Shown in pieces: positions 9,527 through 19,178 of a stretch of DNA of 47,698 nucleotides. The notes under the pieces were generated by a model. That model did not search any database, had not been told where the DNA came from, and saw only the letters and a program-made list of their open reading frames with translations. Source of the stretch: Candidatus Gallimonas faecavium (GTDB taxonomy: Bacteria; Bacillota; Clostridia; Christensenellales; Borkfalkiaceae); the NCBI GenBank assembly GCA_904391375.1, contig CAJFMF010000002.1, positions 1 to 47,698 of the forward strand. Reading direction: 5' to 3'. Positions within the stretch are counted from its first letter, which is position 1, and the number at the start of each line of letters is the position of its first letter. The position numbers were made by a program, and so were the translations under genes.

Positions 9527-10368
9527 CGTGCATTGACGGAAAAAAGATCGCCGCAGAGATCCGCGCCGAGCTTCGCGATGAGGTCGCACGTTTTACACGG
9601 CAAAGCGGGAAAACGGTCGGGCTTGCCGTAGTTCTGGTAGGCGACGATCCTGCGTCGGCTGTATATGTACGGAATAAGATCCGTGCCTGCGAAGAAGTCG
9701 GAATCCGATCGTTTGCCTATACGCTTCCTGCCGATGCATCTCAAAGCGCCGTCGAAGCGCTGGTTACCGAATTGGCTTCCGACAACGCGGTTGACGGGAT
9801 TCTTGTACAATTACCGCTGCCTGCGCACCTCGACGGGGAGCGCATTCTTTCTCTGATTCCGCCCGCAAAAGACGTGGACGGATTTACCGCGGAAAATCTC
9901 GGTCGGCTCGTCTGCGGGGAACGCGGCCCGGTTGCGTGTACGCCTTTAGGTGTCATGGAGCTTTTGCGGCGTTCCGGGATTGACCCGGACGGCATGCATG
10001 CGGTTGTCGTCGGGCGGAGCAACATTGTCGGAAAGCCTATGGCCATGCTTTTGCTCAATGCCAACGCGACGGTGACCGTCTGTCATACGCATACCAAAGA
10101 GCTTGCAAAGGTGTGTGCGCAGGCAGATCTCTTGATTTCGGCAGTCGGCGTCCCTGCGTTTATTACCGCGGACATGGTAAAAGAGGGTGCCGTCGTCATC
10201 GATGTCGGCATTAGCCGCAAGGACGGAAAGCTGAAAGGGGATGTCGACTTTGATGCCGTTGCGCCGAAGACGTCTTGCATCACGCCTGTTCCGGGCGGGG
10301 TCGGGCCGATGACGATTGCGATGCTTTTGAAGAATACGCTCACCTGTGCCATGAGGTCTGCGAAATGA
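9523..10368 (+). CDS. folD: Bifunctional methylenetetrahydrofolate dehydrogenase/cyclohydrolase
   Basis: DGILVQLPLPAHLD, PPAKDVDGFTAENLGRL, VVGRSNIVGKPMAMLLLNANATVTVCHTHT, PVPGGVGPMTIAMLLKNT. Confidence 0.98.
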   Translation: MTCIDGKKIAAEIRAELRDEVARFTRQSGKTVGLAVVLVGDDPASAVYVRNKIRACEEVGIRSFAYTLPADASQSAVEALVTELASDNAVDGILVQLPLPAHLDGERILSLIPPAKDVDGFTAENLGRLVCGERGPVACTPLGVMELLRRSGIDPDGMHAVVVGRSNIVGKPMAMLLLNANATVTVCHTHTKELAKVCAQADLLISAVGVPAFITADMVKEGAVVIDVGISRKDGKLKGDVDFDAVAPKTSCITPVPGGVGPMTIAMLLKNTLTCAMRSAK

Positions 10369-11237
10369 ACTTTCAGGAACAATTTGAAATTTACCGCACA
10401 CATTTTGAGACATATCTCGAAAATCGGTGCGCGGGTATGGCTTTTGAGCCGCAAATTCTCACGGAGAGTATGCGTTATTCCCTGTTATCCGGGGGGAAGC
10501 GCATACGCCCCGTGCTCTTTTTTTCCGCATTGGAGGCGTTCGGGCTCTCTTTTGCGGGCGAGGAGCCTTTGGCGTTTGCGCTCGAGTGCATTCACACATA
10601 TTCCCTCATTCATGACGATCTTCCCGCAATGGACAACGACGATTTTCGCCGCGGACGTCCGTCCAATCACAAGGTGTTCGGAGAAGCCAACGCCATTCTG
10701 GCGGGGGATGCGTTGCTCTCGTATGCATTTGACTGTATGCTGTCGGAATGCGGCAGAGACCGCGCACATCTTTGCGCGGCGCAGGCGCTTTCGCGCGCGG
10801 CGGGAGCGGAAGGAATGGTGGCGGGACAATCACTCGATCTGCTCTCTACGGGAAAGCCCGGAGACGAGAAGGCTCTGCTTGCGATCTATCGCAACAAGAC
10901 GGGGCGGCTCATTGCGGCGCCCGTTGTAATGGCGGCTATTCTTTCGGGGCAATATCAGAAAGAGGCGGAGGCGTTCGGCCTTGCGCTCGGGGCGCTGTTC
11001 CAACTGACGGACGATATTCTCGATGCGGTCGGGAATCGTGCCGCGCTCGGAAAGTCGATCGGAAAGGATGCACAGGAAGGAAAACTGACGGCGGTATCCG
11101 TTTATGGGTTGGAAGGTGCGCGCCGCCGGGCGGATGAATCCGCGCGCAAATGTCTGGATGTACTGCATACGATGGAATCGGCGGACACAGGATTTCTGAC
11201 GCAACTGACGGAATATGTACGCGGACGAGATCGTTGA
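10365..11237 (+). CDS. ispA: Geranyl/farnesyl diphosphate synthase
   Basis: SLIHDDLPAMDNDDFRRGRPSNHKVFGEANAILAGDALL (FARM), LTDDILD (SARM); start trimmed to MNFQEQF. Confidence 0.95.
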   Translation: MNFQEQFEIYRTHFETYLENRCAGMAFEPQILTESMRYSLLSGGKRIRPVLFFSALEAFGLSFAGEEPLAFALECIHTYSLIHDDLPAMDNDDFRRGRPSNHKVFGEANAILAGDALLSYAFDCMLSECGRDRAHLCAAQALSRAAGAEGMVAGQSLDLLSTGKPGDEKALLAIYRNKTGRLIAAPVVMAAILSGQYQKEAEAFGLALGALFQLTDDILDAVGNRAALGKSIGKDAQEGKLTAVSVYGLEGARRRADESARKCLDVLHTMESADTGFLTQLTEYVRGRDR

Positions 11238-11254
11238 CATAGAGGGGAGAATGC

Positions 11255-12961
11255 ATGGACGTCATTACGCGAGAGGAGCTGAAGTCAGCTTCTTTTTCTC
11301 AACTTCAAAATGATTGCGAAGCATTGCGGAAGGAGATTTTTGATACGGTATCGGTACGCGGCGGGCATCTGGCGTCCAATCTCGGCGTCGTAGAGCTCAC
11401 GGTCGCATTGCATCGCGTGTTTTGTTTTCCCGAAGATAAAATTGTCTTTGATGTCGGACATCAATGTTACGCACACAAACTTCTTTCCGACCGTGCGGAG
11501 CGCTTTTCGACGCTGCGGAGCCGCGGCGGAATTTCCGGCTTCCCCAAACGTTCGGAGAGTCCGTATGACAGCTATGAAACGGGCCACGCGGGCACGGCGA
11601 TTTCCGCCGCGCTCGGAATCGCAAAGGCGCGCGATTTAAAGGGTGAAGACTTTTGCGTGATCGCCTTGGTCGGAGACGGCTCTTTCAATAACGGGCTCAT
11701 CTATGAGGCGCTGAACAGTCTGAAAATTCTCAAGACGCGCATTCTCATCGTGCTGAACGACAACGGCATGTCCATCTCGCCCACGGTCGGCGGGACGCAT
11801 GAAGTGCTTTCCGAGCTCAAAGAAGGAAACGGCCCTTTGGCGGACGTCGCTCTGTTCGAGCGCTACGGACTGCACTACATGGGGGTGTACAACGGGAACG
11901 ATTTTTCCGAGCTGCTTCCCGCCATGGAACAGGCAAAATCGCTCCTGTCGACGCAAAGCGTGCTATTGCATGTCACGACGCGCAAAGGACAGGGGTATGC
12001 CTTTTGCGAACAGTGTCCCGACCGCACACACGGCGTCTCGCCCAATCGTCCCGGAAAAGAGTATTCCGCCGCACTCGGAGAGGAATTGAACGCCCTTGCG
12101 GAAAAAGATCCCCGCATCGTTGCCGTGACGGCTGCCATGACCGACTCGTTGGGTCTGCGTCCCTTTTTCAATGCGTTTCCGGAACGGGCGTTCGACGTCG
12201 GGATTTGCGAGGAACATGCCTGCGTTCTGTCCGCAGCGCTTGCGACGGAGGGGATGCATCCCTATTATGCGATCTATTCCACCTTCCTGCAGCGCGCGTA
12301 CGACGAAGTCATCCATGATGTCTGCGGGCAGAATCTGCCCGTCACATTCTGTATCGATCGTGCGGGAATCACGGGAGCGGACGGAGAAACGCATCAGGGC
12401 GTGTTTGACCTTTCCTATCTTGCTCCCGTTCCGAACCTGACCATCGCAATCCCGTCCAATATTTCGGAATTTCGCGCCATGCTCCGCCTGAGCGCATCTT
12501 ATCCCGCGCCGCTCGCCATCCGCTATCCGCGCGAGGGCGAGGAAGGTGAATTTTTGCCTGTCGAAATCGGGAAATTTGCTATTTTGCACAGTAATACGAC
12601 AGACACAATCATCTATGCGGCGGGGGAGCGCTGTATAAAGCTCGCCGCAAGCGTTCTCTCGGCCGCCGAAGCGCAGGGAACGGGATTTACCTTGGTCAAT
12701 GCGCGCTTCTTGAAGCCGATTGACCGCGATTTTATTCTTTCCCGCAAGGAGAAGTATGTGATCACGATCGAGGACAATGTCTGTATCGGAGGCCTCGGCG
12801 ATGCGGTCGCCCGCGTTCTGCGTGGAAGCGACAAGGTCATACAAAGTCTTGGAATTGACGATACCTTCCTGCCGCACGGGACCGTGCAGGAGCTCGCCGA
12901 AGAGTGCGGGTTGAACAAGAAAAATCTTTTGTCCTGTCTGTTAGATTGCCATGCGCGCTGA
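11255..12961 (+). CDS. dxs: 1-deoxy-D-xylulose-5-phosphate synthase (568 aa)
   Basis: GGHLASNLGVVELTVALHRVF, DVGHQCYAHKLL, VGDGSFNNGLIYEALN, CIDRAGITGADGETHQGVFDLSYL. Confidence 0.97.
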   Translation: MDVITREELKSASFSQLQNDCEALRKEIFDTVSVRGGHLASNLGVVELTVALHRVFCFPEDKIVFDVGHQCYAHKLLSDRAERFSTLRSRGGISGFPKRSESPYDSYETGHAGTAISAALGIAKARDLKGEDFCVIALVGDGSFNNGLIYEALNSLKILKTRILIVLNDNGMSISPTVGGTHEVLSELKEGNGPLADVALFERYGLHYMGVYNGNDFSELLPAMEQAKSLLSTQSVLLHVTTRKGQGYAFCEQCPDRTHGVSPNRPGKEYSAALGEELNALAEKDPRIVAVTAAMTDSLGLRPFFNAFPERAFDVGICEEHACVLSAALATEGMHPYYAIYSTFLQRAYDEVIHDVCGQNLPVTFCIDRAGITGADGETHQGVFDLSYLAPVPNLTIAIPSNISEFRAMLRLSASYPAPLAIRYPREGEEGEFLPVEIGKFAILHSNTTDTIIYAAGERCIKLAASVLSAAEAQGTGFTLVNARFLKPIDRDFILSRKEKYVITIEDNVCIGGLGDAVARVLRGSDKVIQSLGIDDTFLPHGTVQELAEECGLNKKNLLSCLLDCHAR

Positions 12962-13712
12962 TCTCTTTTTTGCTGAAAAATACGGGTCGAGAACGCGTGC
13001 GAAAGATGTCCTGAAAGAGGGACGTATTTTGCGGAACGGAAAGCCTCTTTCTCCGTCCGATGAAGTACAGCCGACCGATACTTTCTGCTTTCTTGAAGAG
13101 GGCATACAATATGTTTCGCGCGGCGGGTATAAACTCGTGCGCGGCCTCGACGTGTTCGGAGAGAGCGTTGATGGAATGGTCTTTGCGGATCTGGGCGCCA
13201 GTACGGGCGGATTCACCGAAGTGCTCCTTCGCCGCAAGGCAAGGCATGTCTATGCGGTGGATGTCGGAAAGGCGCAGCTTGCTCCGTCGTTGGCCGCCGA
13301 CACGCGCGTGACGGTCATGGATGAGACAAACGCGCGCTATCTTACGGCAGACATGTTTGAGGAACCCCTGGACGGCGTTGTTTCCGATCTCAGCTTTATT
13401 TCTCTGCGGCTTGTTCTGCCTGCGGTTGCGGCGATCCTTCCCGCGCAAGGGAAGGCGTTTGTCCTGTTCAAGCCGCAATTTGAATGCGGCGGAAAGGGGC
13501 TCGGCAAAAGCGGCATTCTTCCGACCCGTTGTCATCGGGATCTGCTTGCCGACTTTTACGCATTTTGTCTTACGCTTTCGCTTTCCCCGCGTGCGGTCGT
13601 CTGTGCGCCCGTCGTCCCCCGCAAAAATGTGGAATACATCGTTTTTTTGCAGAAGAACGCCGAACCGATTGCTCCGCAGTTATTTCTGAAGGAAGCAGAA
13701 CGCCTTTTTTGA
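12951..13712 (+). CDS. tlyA: TlyA-family rRNA methyltransferase (hemolysin A-like)
   Basis: S4-like N-terminus MRADLFFAEKYGSRTRAKDVLKEGRI, YVSRGGYKLVRGL, FADLGASTGGFTEVLL. Confidence 0.93.
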   Translation: MRADLFFAEKYGSRTRAKDVLKEGRILRNGKPLSPSDEVQPTDTFCFLEEGIQYVSRGGYKLVRGLDVFGESVDGMVFADLGASTGGFTEVLLRRKARHVYAVDVGKAQLAPSLAADTRVTVMDETNARYLTADMFEEPLDGVVSDLSFISLRLVLPAVAAILPAQGKAFVLFKPQFECGGKGLGKSGILPTRCHRDLLADFYAFCLTLSLSPRAVVCAPVVPRKNVEYIVFLQKNAEPIAPQLFLKEAERLF

Positions 13713-13734
13713 GTGGTAATTTTTTGAAAACCTC

Positions 13735-13763
13735 TTGCATATATGCAGGATTTGTTTTATAAT
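13735..13763 (+). promoter_or_regulatory. Sigma-A promoter of nadK-argR-recN
   Basis: TTGCAT (13735-13740), 17 nt, TATAAT (13758-13763). Confidence 0.8.
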
Positions 13764-13770
13764 AGTGAAA

Positions 13771-14559
13771 ATGAAGATCGGTATTTTTTACAATCGGGAT
13801 CAGGCAGATTGTTTTGTCGCGCAATCGCTTGCCTCTGCCATCCGACAAGAAGGGCATCTCGTACAGATCTTTTCGGACCTGGATGAGATTGGCGGCGTGA
13901 ATCGGCTGGTTGCGCTGGGCGGAGACGGCACGATGCTCCGCACGGCAAAGCGTGCTTCGGCGCTTGCCATTCCCATCGTCGGCGTAAATTTCGGCCGTCT
14001 CGGATTTCTGACGGAGTTTGAACGGGACGAGCTTTTTTCCGTCGTCCCGCTTGTCTTGGACGAGCATTGCGCGCGGCTGGAGCGCTCTATGCTGGAGGTG
14101 GAGCTCAACGGAAAAACATTTGAGTGCCTCAACGAGCTGGCGCTCCTGCACCCTGTCGCGCCGAAACACGAAAATAAGGTTGTAACGATCTCGGTGACCA
14201 TTGACGGAAGTCATGCGGGAGAATTTACGGCAGACGGACTGATTGTCACGACGCCGACGGGCTCCACGGCATATTCGCTGTCTGCCGGGGGGAGCATTAT
14301 GACGCCGGACTGTGCGACCTTTCAGCTTACCCCCGTATGCGCGTTTTCGATGCGGAGCCGTCCGATTGCATATTCCGATAAAAGTGAGCTCGGTTTTTCC
14401 TTGCCGCAAGGCGCGCTCGTCCTTTACGGAGACGGCGTATATCTCGGCGAAGCGGGGGCACAGGACAAGCTGGTCGTAAGGAAGTCCGTCCGTTCCGCGA
14501 CATTCCTTACGCGCGGAATCAGCGAGTATTTTCGTCGTCTGACGCAAAAAATCAGTTGA
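13771..14559 (+). CDS. nadK: NAD kinase
   Basis: LVALGGDGTMLRTAKRA, GVNFGRLGFLTEF, NELALLHP, TADGLIVTTPTGSTAYSLSAGG; start MKIGIF. Confidence 0.95.
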   Translation: MKIGIFYNRDQADCFVAQSLASAIRQEGHLVQIFSDLDEIGGVNRLVALGGDGTMLRTAKRASALAIPIVGVNFGRLGFLTEFERDELFSVVPLVLDEHCARLERSMLEVELNGKTFECLNELALLHPVAPKHENKVVTISVTIDGSHAGEFTADGLIVTTPTGSTAYSLSAGGSIMTPDCATFQLTPVCAFSMRSRPIAYSDKSELGFSLPQGALVLYGDGVYLGEAGAQDKLVVRKSVRSATFLTRGISEYFRRLTQKIS

Positions 14560-14573
14560 AATGGAGGACGTTT

Positions 14574-15029
14574 ATGTCAAGAAACCTTCGCCATGAGACA
14601 ATTTTATCCCTGATCGAAGAAAAGGAGATCGAAACGCAGGAAGAACTCTGCCAGGAACTTGCGGCGCACGGATATGCCGTGACGCAGGCGACTGTCTCGC
14701 GCGATGTGAAAGACCTGCGTCTTTTCAAGGTGCGCGGAAAAGAAAAGCGTTTCCGCTATGCCTGCGTACGGGAAAACGAGGGGGGACTCTCCGACAAAAT
14801 GCGCGCGCTTTTTCGCACCTGCGTCGTCAGCATCCGCGCGGTCGGAAATCTTGTCGTCCTCAAAACGCTTCCCGGGAGCGGGCCCAATGCCGGGGTTGTC
14901 ATCGATGAACTTGCGTACCGTGAAGTGGTCGGCTCCATTGCCGGCGACGACACCGTCCTGCTTATCTGCGAAACGGCGGCCGAAGGCGGCGAAATTGCCG
15001 AACGGCTCTCCGCGATCGTGAAGGGCTGA
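14574..15029 (+). CDS. argR: Arginine repressor ArgR/AhrC
   Basis: MSRNLRHETILSLIEEKEIETQEELCQELAAHGYAVTQATVSRDVKDLRLFKV; SD GGAGG upstream of ATG 14574. Confidence 0.95.
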   Translation: MSRNLRHETILSLIEEKEIETQEELCQELAAHGYAVTQATVSRDVKDLRLFKVRGKEKRFRYACVRENEGGLSDKMRALFRTCVVSIRAVGNLVVLKTLPGSGPNAGVVIDELAYREVVGSIAGDDTVLLICETAAEGGEIAERLSAIVKG

Positions 15030-15039
15030 GGGGAGAAAC

Positions 15040-16737
15040 ATGCTTCAGCGACTTGTCATGCGCAACGTTGCGCTGATCGACCAGGCGGAACTGGAATTTT
15101 CCGAAGGTCTGAATGTACTCTCGGGAGAGACGGGCGCGGGAAAGTCCGTGATTCTGGACGCGATCGACTTTGTGCTCGGAGCAAAAGCGGATCGCGGCAT
15201 GATTCGCTCCGGAGAGGATTTCTGCACGGTGCGCGCAGAGTTCTCTGTTACCGATGAGCGCGTCGATGCCGTCCTTGCCGAATACGATATCGAATCGGGA
15301 GAAACGCTGATCCTGTCCAGAAAACTGACATCGGACGGGAAGAGTTCGCTTCGTCTCAACGGATGTGCCGTAACTGCCGCCATGCTGCGCCGCATCACTT
15401 CTCTTCTGGTAGACGTCCATGGACAGAGTGAGCACTTTTATCTTCTGCGGGAAGCGAACCAACTGCGGCTCCTTGACGCGGTTGCGGGAGCGCCCGTTTC
15501 CGAATGCAAAAAAACGCTTGCGGGACAGCTTTCCGAGCGACGAACGATTCTTGCGGATCGGGAAAAACTTGGCGGAGACGAAGGCGAACGCGAACGCAGG
15601 CTGGACATTCTGAAGTTTCAGATCGAGGAGATCGAGCGCGCCGATTTGCGGGAGGGTGAGGAAGAGGAGCTGATTGCCTTCCGTGAAAAATTCCGCAATG
15701 CCGAAAAGATTCTCGATGCGCTTGGCGCGGTGCGCCAATATCTGGCGGAGGACGGCGGAGGGACGGATTTGCTGCGCAGTGCGGGCAGGAACCTTTCGCC
15801 GATTGCTCGCCTGGACGAGCGCTATTCTGCGCTTGCCGACCGAATCGAAAATGCGGCCGCTGAAGTAGAGGATATTGCCGCAACGGCGGAAGATCTTGCG
15901 GCGGAACTCGATGTCGATGAGCGGGAAGCGGAACGCGTGGAAGCGCGTCTGGACGAGCTTCGCGCATTAAAAAAGAAGTACGGCGGATCTGTTTCCGAAG
16001 CGCTTGCATTTCTTTCGCGGGCGAGGGAAGAGTTCGACATGCTCTCGGATAGCGAAGCGCAGTTTGAACGGCTCGGAAAGCGGTTGCAGGAGATCGACGA
16101 TGCGATCTATTCTACCTGTGTTTCTCTTCAGGAAGCGCGGAAAAAAGCGGCTGCGGGATTTACTTCACGGGTCGTCAAGGAACTCGCTACATTGAATATT
16201 GCGTCGCCGCAGTTCGAGATCCGTTTCGGGACATTTGCGCGCGAAGACGTCTCGCGCGCAACGGCAGAGGGACTGGGCGAGGTCACATTTTTGTTCTCGG
16301 CCAATGCCGGCGAGCCGCTCAAAGAGCTTGGCAAGATCATCAGCGGCGGCGAGATGAGCCGGTTTATGCTGGCAATTAAGACGCAGCTCTCCGCCGTCAA
16401 TGCCATCGGAACATATATTTTTGATGAAATTGACGCGGGGATCGGCGGCAAGACGGCGCGTGTGGTCGGAGAAAAATTCTGTAAAATAGCCAGAAATGTG
16501 CAGATCATAGCGGTATCGCACCTTGCGCAGATTGCGGCGTTTGCCGACCGCGAATTCTACATCGAGAAAATTGAATCGGACGGACGAACATACACCGTCG
16601 TCCATACCGTCGAAGATGAATCGCGCGTGCGCGAGATCGCTCGTCTGATCGGAGGAGACCCGGAGAGCAAGACGGCGCAGCTTCACGCAAAAGAGCTTCT
16701 TGATAACGCCGCGGCATATAAGAAATCATTGAAATAA
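15040..16737 (+). CDS. recN: DNA repair protein RecN
   Basis: LNVLSGETGAGKSVILDAIDFVLGAKAD, ELGKIISGGEMSRFMLAIKT, IFDEIDAGIGGKTA. Confidence 0.97.
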   Translation: MLQRLVMRNVALIDQAELEFSEGLNVLSGETGAGKSVILDAIDFVLGAKADRGMIRSGEDFCTVRAEFSVTDERVDAVLAEYDIESGETLILSRKLTSDGKSSLRLNGCAVTAAMLRRITSLLVDVHGQSEHFYLLREANQLRLLDAVAGAPVSECKKTLAGQLSERRTILADREKLGGDEGERERRLDILKFQIEEIERADLREGEEEELIAFREKFRNAEKILDALGAVRQYLAEDGGGTDLLRSAGRNLSPIARLDERYSALADRIENAAAEVEDIAATAEDLAAELDVDEREAERVEARLDELRALKKKYGGSVSEALAFLSRAREEFDMLSDSEAQFERLGKRLQEIDDAIYSTCVSLQEARKKAAAGFTSRVVKELATLNIASPQFEIRFGTFAREDVSRATAEGLGEVTFLFSANAGEPLKELGKIISGGEMSRFMLAIKTQLSAVNAIGTYIFDEIDAGIGGKTARVVGEKFCKIARNVQIIAVSHLAQIAAFADREFYIEKIESDGRTYTVVHTVEDESRVREIARLIGGDPESKTAQLHAKELLDNAAAYKKSLK

Positions 16738-16821
16738 CGGTTTATTTTGGCGAATTTCGCTCGTGCATAGAATGATTTCAGTTTACGCAAATTGACTTCT
16801 GTATAGAAAACGGAGGTCGGA

Positions 16822-17832
16822 ATGCGTAAGCTGAAATTTTTTCTTGCGGGAGCCCTGCTTGCGGTATGTGCCGCGTTCGGATGCGGCGCTCCGCTGCCCG
16901 CCGATGCCGCTGAAACGGAGTATTACCTCGGCGGTATGACGGCGGGGTTTTCTCTCTCTGCCAACGGAGTGGAGATCATTGCGTTCAAAGAGATTCGTAC
17001 GGCGGGAGGAAGTCGGTGTCCTGCCTCGGACGCGGGCATGAAGACGGGAGACGTGATCGTCGCCGTCGACGGGCTCCATACCAGAACGGTGGAAGAGCTT
17101 GGGAATGTGCTTGCACGGGCAAGCGGAAATGCCTCGGAATTTCTTGTGCGTCGAGGAAAAGAGTCGCTGCAATTTACGCTTACGCCCATACGGGACGATA
17201 AGGACGAAAAATTTAAGATCGGCATTCTCATTCGCGATACGCTTTCCGGAATCGGAACGGTGACGTATATCGAAAAAGAAAGCGGGCGGTTCGGCGCACT
17301 CGGCCATGCCGTCTGCGATGAGAACAAAAATTCCTTTCGCCTTGCGGATGCCTGCGTCTACCGTTGCAGCATTATCGGCGTCACGCGCGGTGAGCGCGGG
17401 CGGGCAGGGGAGTTGCGCGGATTCCTTCTGAACGATATGCCCATCGCGCAGGCGGATAACGTCTGCGGGACAGGGTTATACGGCACATTTGAGAGCGGAT
17501 ATGACTTTTCCGAGTTACAGACGGTGACCGCGGCGCCGATGTCAGAGGCGACCATCGGAAAGGCGGTAATATATTCGACCATCGACGGTGTCGAGCCGAA
17601 ACCGTATGAGATCGCCATTGCAAAGGTGGACCCGGGGAACCGCAACAACAAGAATTTTGTCATTAAGGTGACGGACGACACGCTTTTGCGCGAGACGGGC
17701 GGCATCGTTCAGGGGATGAGCGGGAGTCCCATCATACAGAACGGTAAGATGATCGGTGCAGTCACGCATGTATTTCTCAACGATCCGACGCGCGGATATG
17801 GAATCGGGATTGAAAAAATGCTCGGAAACTAA
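16822..17832 (+). CDS. spoIVB: SpoIVB peptidase (sigma-K checkpoint protease)
   Basis: PDZ (ASDAGMKTGDVIVAVDG), S55 peptidase LGHAVCDENK and GGIVQGMSGSPIIQNGKMIGAVTHVFLNDPTRGYGI. Confidence 0.95.
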   Translation: MRKLKFFLAGALLAVCAAFGCGAPLPADAAETEYYLGGMTAGFSLSANGVEIIAFKEIRTAGGSRCPASDAGMKTGDVIVAVDGLHTRTVEELGNVLARASGNASEFLVRRGKESLQFTLTPIRDDKDEKFKIGILIRDTLSGIGTVTYIEKESGRFGALGHAVCDENKNSFRLADACVYRCSIIGVTRGERGRAGELRGFLLNDMPIAQADNVCGTGLYGTFESGYDFSELQTVTAAPMSEATIGKAVIYSTIDGVEPKPYEIAIAKVDPGNRNNKNFVIKVTDDTLLRETGGIVQGMSGSPIIQNGKMIGAVTHVFLNDPTRGYGIGIEKMLGN

Positions 17833-17838
17833 GCATGG

Positions 17839-17863
17839 GCGGCAGGATTTTCCTGCCGCTTTT
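17839..17863 (+). terminator. Intrinsic terminator after spoIVB
   Basis: GCGGCAGGA TTT TCCTGCCGC TTTT. Confidence 0.75.
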
Positions 17864-17902
17864 CGGTGTTATATTTTTCAGAAAACGACGCAAACTGCAG
17901 AC

Positions 17903-19072
17903 ATGAAAAAGGGATGGATTTGTGCCGCGCTCGCGCTGACGCTTGGAGCCGCGGCCATAACGGGGAACATTGACATGACGGCATCTGCGGCCTCCGACGA
18001 AGAGGTTGTAACAGACTGCAAGGCGGCCTATCTCATGGATGACGCAAGCGGAGTAACCTTGTTTGCGCGCGAAGAGACGAAACGGCTTCCCATCGCGAGT
18101 ATGTGCAAGATCATGACGCTTCTTTTGGCACTTGAAGCGGCCGATGCGGGTGATCTCGAGTATGAAGAGGAGATCACCGTTTCCGAGCATGCCGCGGGAA
18201 TGGGGGGATCACAGGTGTTTCTCGGCGCCGGACTTTCCTATCGCGCCGATGACCTGCTGAAGAGCATTGCGGTCTGCTCGGCAAACGATTCGTGCGTGGC
18301 AATCGCAGAGCGTCTGAGCGGGAGCGAAACGGCATTCTGTGACAGGATGAATGCGCGCGCAAAAGAACTCGGAGCGGAAAATACCCTCTTTGCAAATTGC
18401 ACGGGACTTCCGAAAGACCCGCAGTATTCATGCGCAAAAGACGTTGCGCTCATGCTGCGCGCCTTGATCGGTCACGAAAAATACCATGAGTATGCAAAGG
18501 TCTGGCTGGAAGATTTCCATCATCCGGACGGGCGCGTGACGCAGATGACAAATACGAACAAGCTCATCCGTCAATACAACGGCTGCGACGGGGGGAAGAC
18601 GGGCTTTACAAATGAGGCAGGGTTCTGCCTCGCGACATCTGCAAAGCGCGGCGACATGCGCGTTATCGCGGTTGTCATCGGTGCTTCCGATTCCAAAACG
18701 CGGTTTGCCTCGGCCGCATCGCTTCTCAACTATGCCTTCGACCGTTTTGAATCGAGCATCTATCTGACAGCGGGACAGGCAATCGAAGAACATGCCGCAG
18801 TGCGCGGGAGCCGCGTGCATGAAGTTGCCCTGATTCCCGTAAGGACGTTGAGCGTTGTCAAGCGCCGCGGAACGGAGGAATCCTATACGGTATCCTGCGA
18901 AATACAGGAGGCGATCGCTCCGATTGCCGCAGGAGATGTCCTTGGCGAGGCAGTATTGTATCGGGAGGGCGTCGAGGTGATGCGCTCGGAATTGGTGGCA
19001 CAGGAAGCGGCCCCGCGCTTTACTTGGTGGGATGCCTATCAGGAAGGGGCAAGACACTGGAATATAGTGTAA
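17903..19072 (+). CDS. D-alanyl-D-alanine carboxypeptidase (DacF/DacB-like)
   Basis: Signal peptide; PIASMCKIMT (SxxK), CSANDSC (SxN), GGKTGFTNEAGFCLATSAKR (KTG). Confidence 0.92.
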   Translation: MKKGWICAALALTLGAAAITGNIDMTASAASDEEVVTDCKAAYLMDDASGVTLFAREETKRLPIASMCKIMTLLLALEAADAGDLEYEEEITVSEHAAGMGGSQVFLGAGLSYRADDLLKSIAVCSANDSCVAIAERLSGSETAFCDRMNARAKELGAENTLFANCTGLPKDPQYSCAKDVALMLRALIGHEKYHEYAKVWLEDFHHPDGRVTQMTNTNKLIRQYNGCDGGKTGFTNEAGFCLATSAKRGDMRVIAVVIGASDSKTRFASAASLLNYAFDRFESSIYLTAGQAIEEHAAVRGSRVHEVALIPVRTLSVVKRRGTEESYTVSCEIQEAIAPIAAGDVLGEAVLYREGVEVMRSELVAQEAAPRFTWWDAYQEGARHWNIV

Positions 19073-19098
19073 AAAATCATATTTAGCATTGTAATATG

Positions 19099-19142
19099 CG
19101 TGACATAGTATCATTTTTACGGTGCTCTGTCACGTTTTTTTA
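19099..19142 (+). terminator. Intrinsic terminator after carboxypeptidase gene, T tract abutting lysA -35
   Basis: CGTGACA...TGTCACG stem followed by TTTTTTTA. Confidence 0.7.
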
Positions 19143-19172
19143 TTGACCTGATGCTACAAAATGTGGTATAAT
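19143..19172 (+). promoter_or_regulatory. Sigma-A promoter of lysA
   Basis: TTGACC (19143-19148), 18 nt, TATAAT (19167-19172). Confidence 0.8.
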
Positions 19173-19178
19173 ATTTCT

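Noticed and set aside
8015-9589. 524-aa minus ORF across spoIIIAH, Asp23 and nusB
   Set aside because: Antisense to three well-supported genes with SDs; no domain signal.
16765-16794. Sigma-G-like promoter for spoIVB (GCATA-N18-CAAATTG)
   Set aside because: -10 element has too many mismatches to support as a feature.
17869-17903. Sigma-E-like/leaderless start for the carboxypeptidase gene (TTATATT-N15-CAAACTGC)
   Set aside because: Suggestive spacing and no SD, but the -10 matches only half the consensus.
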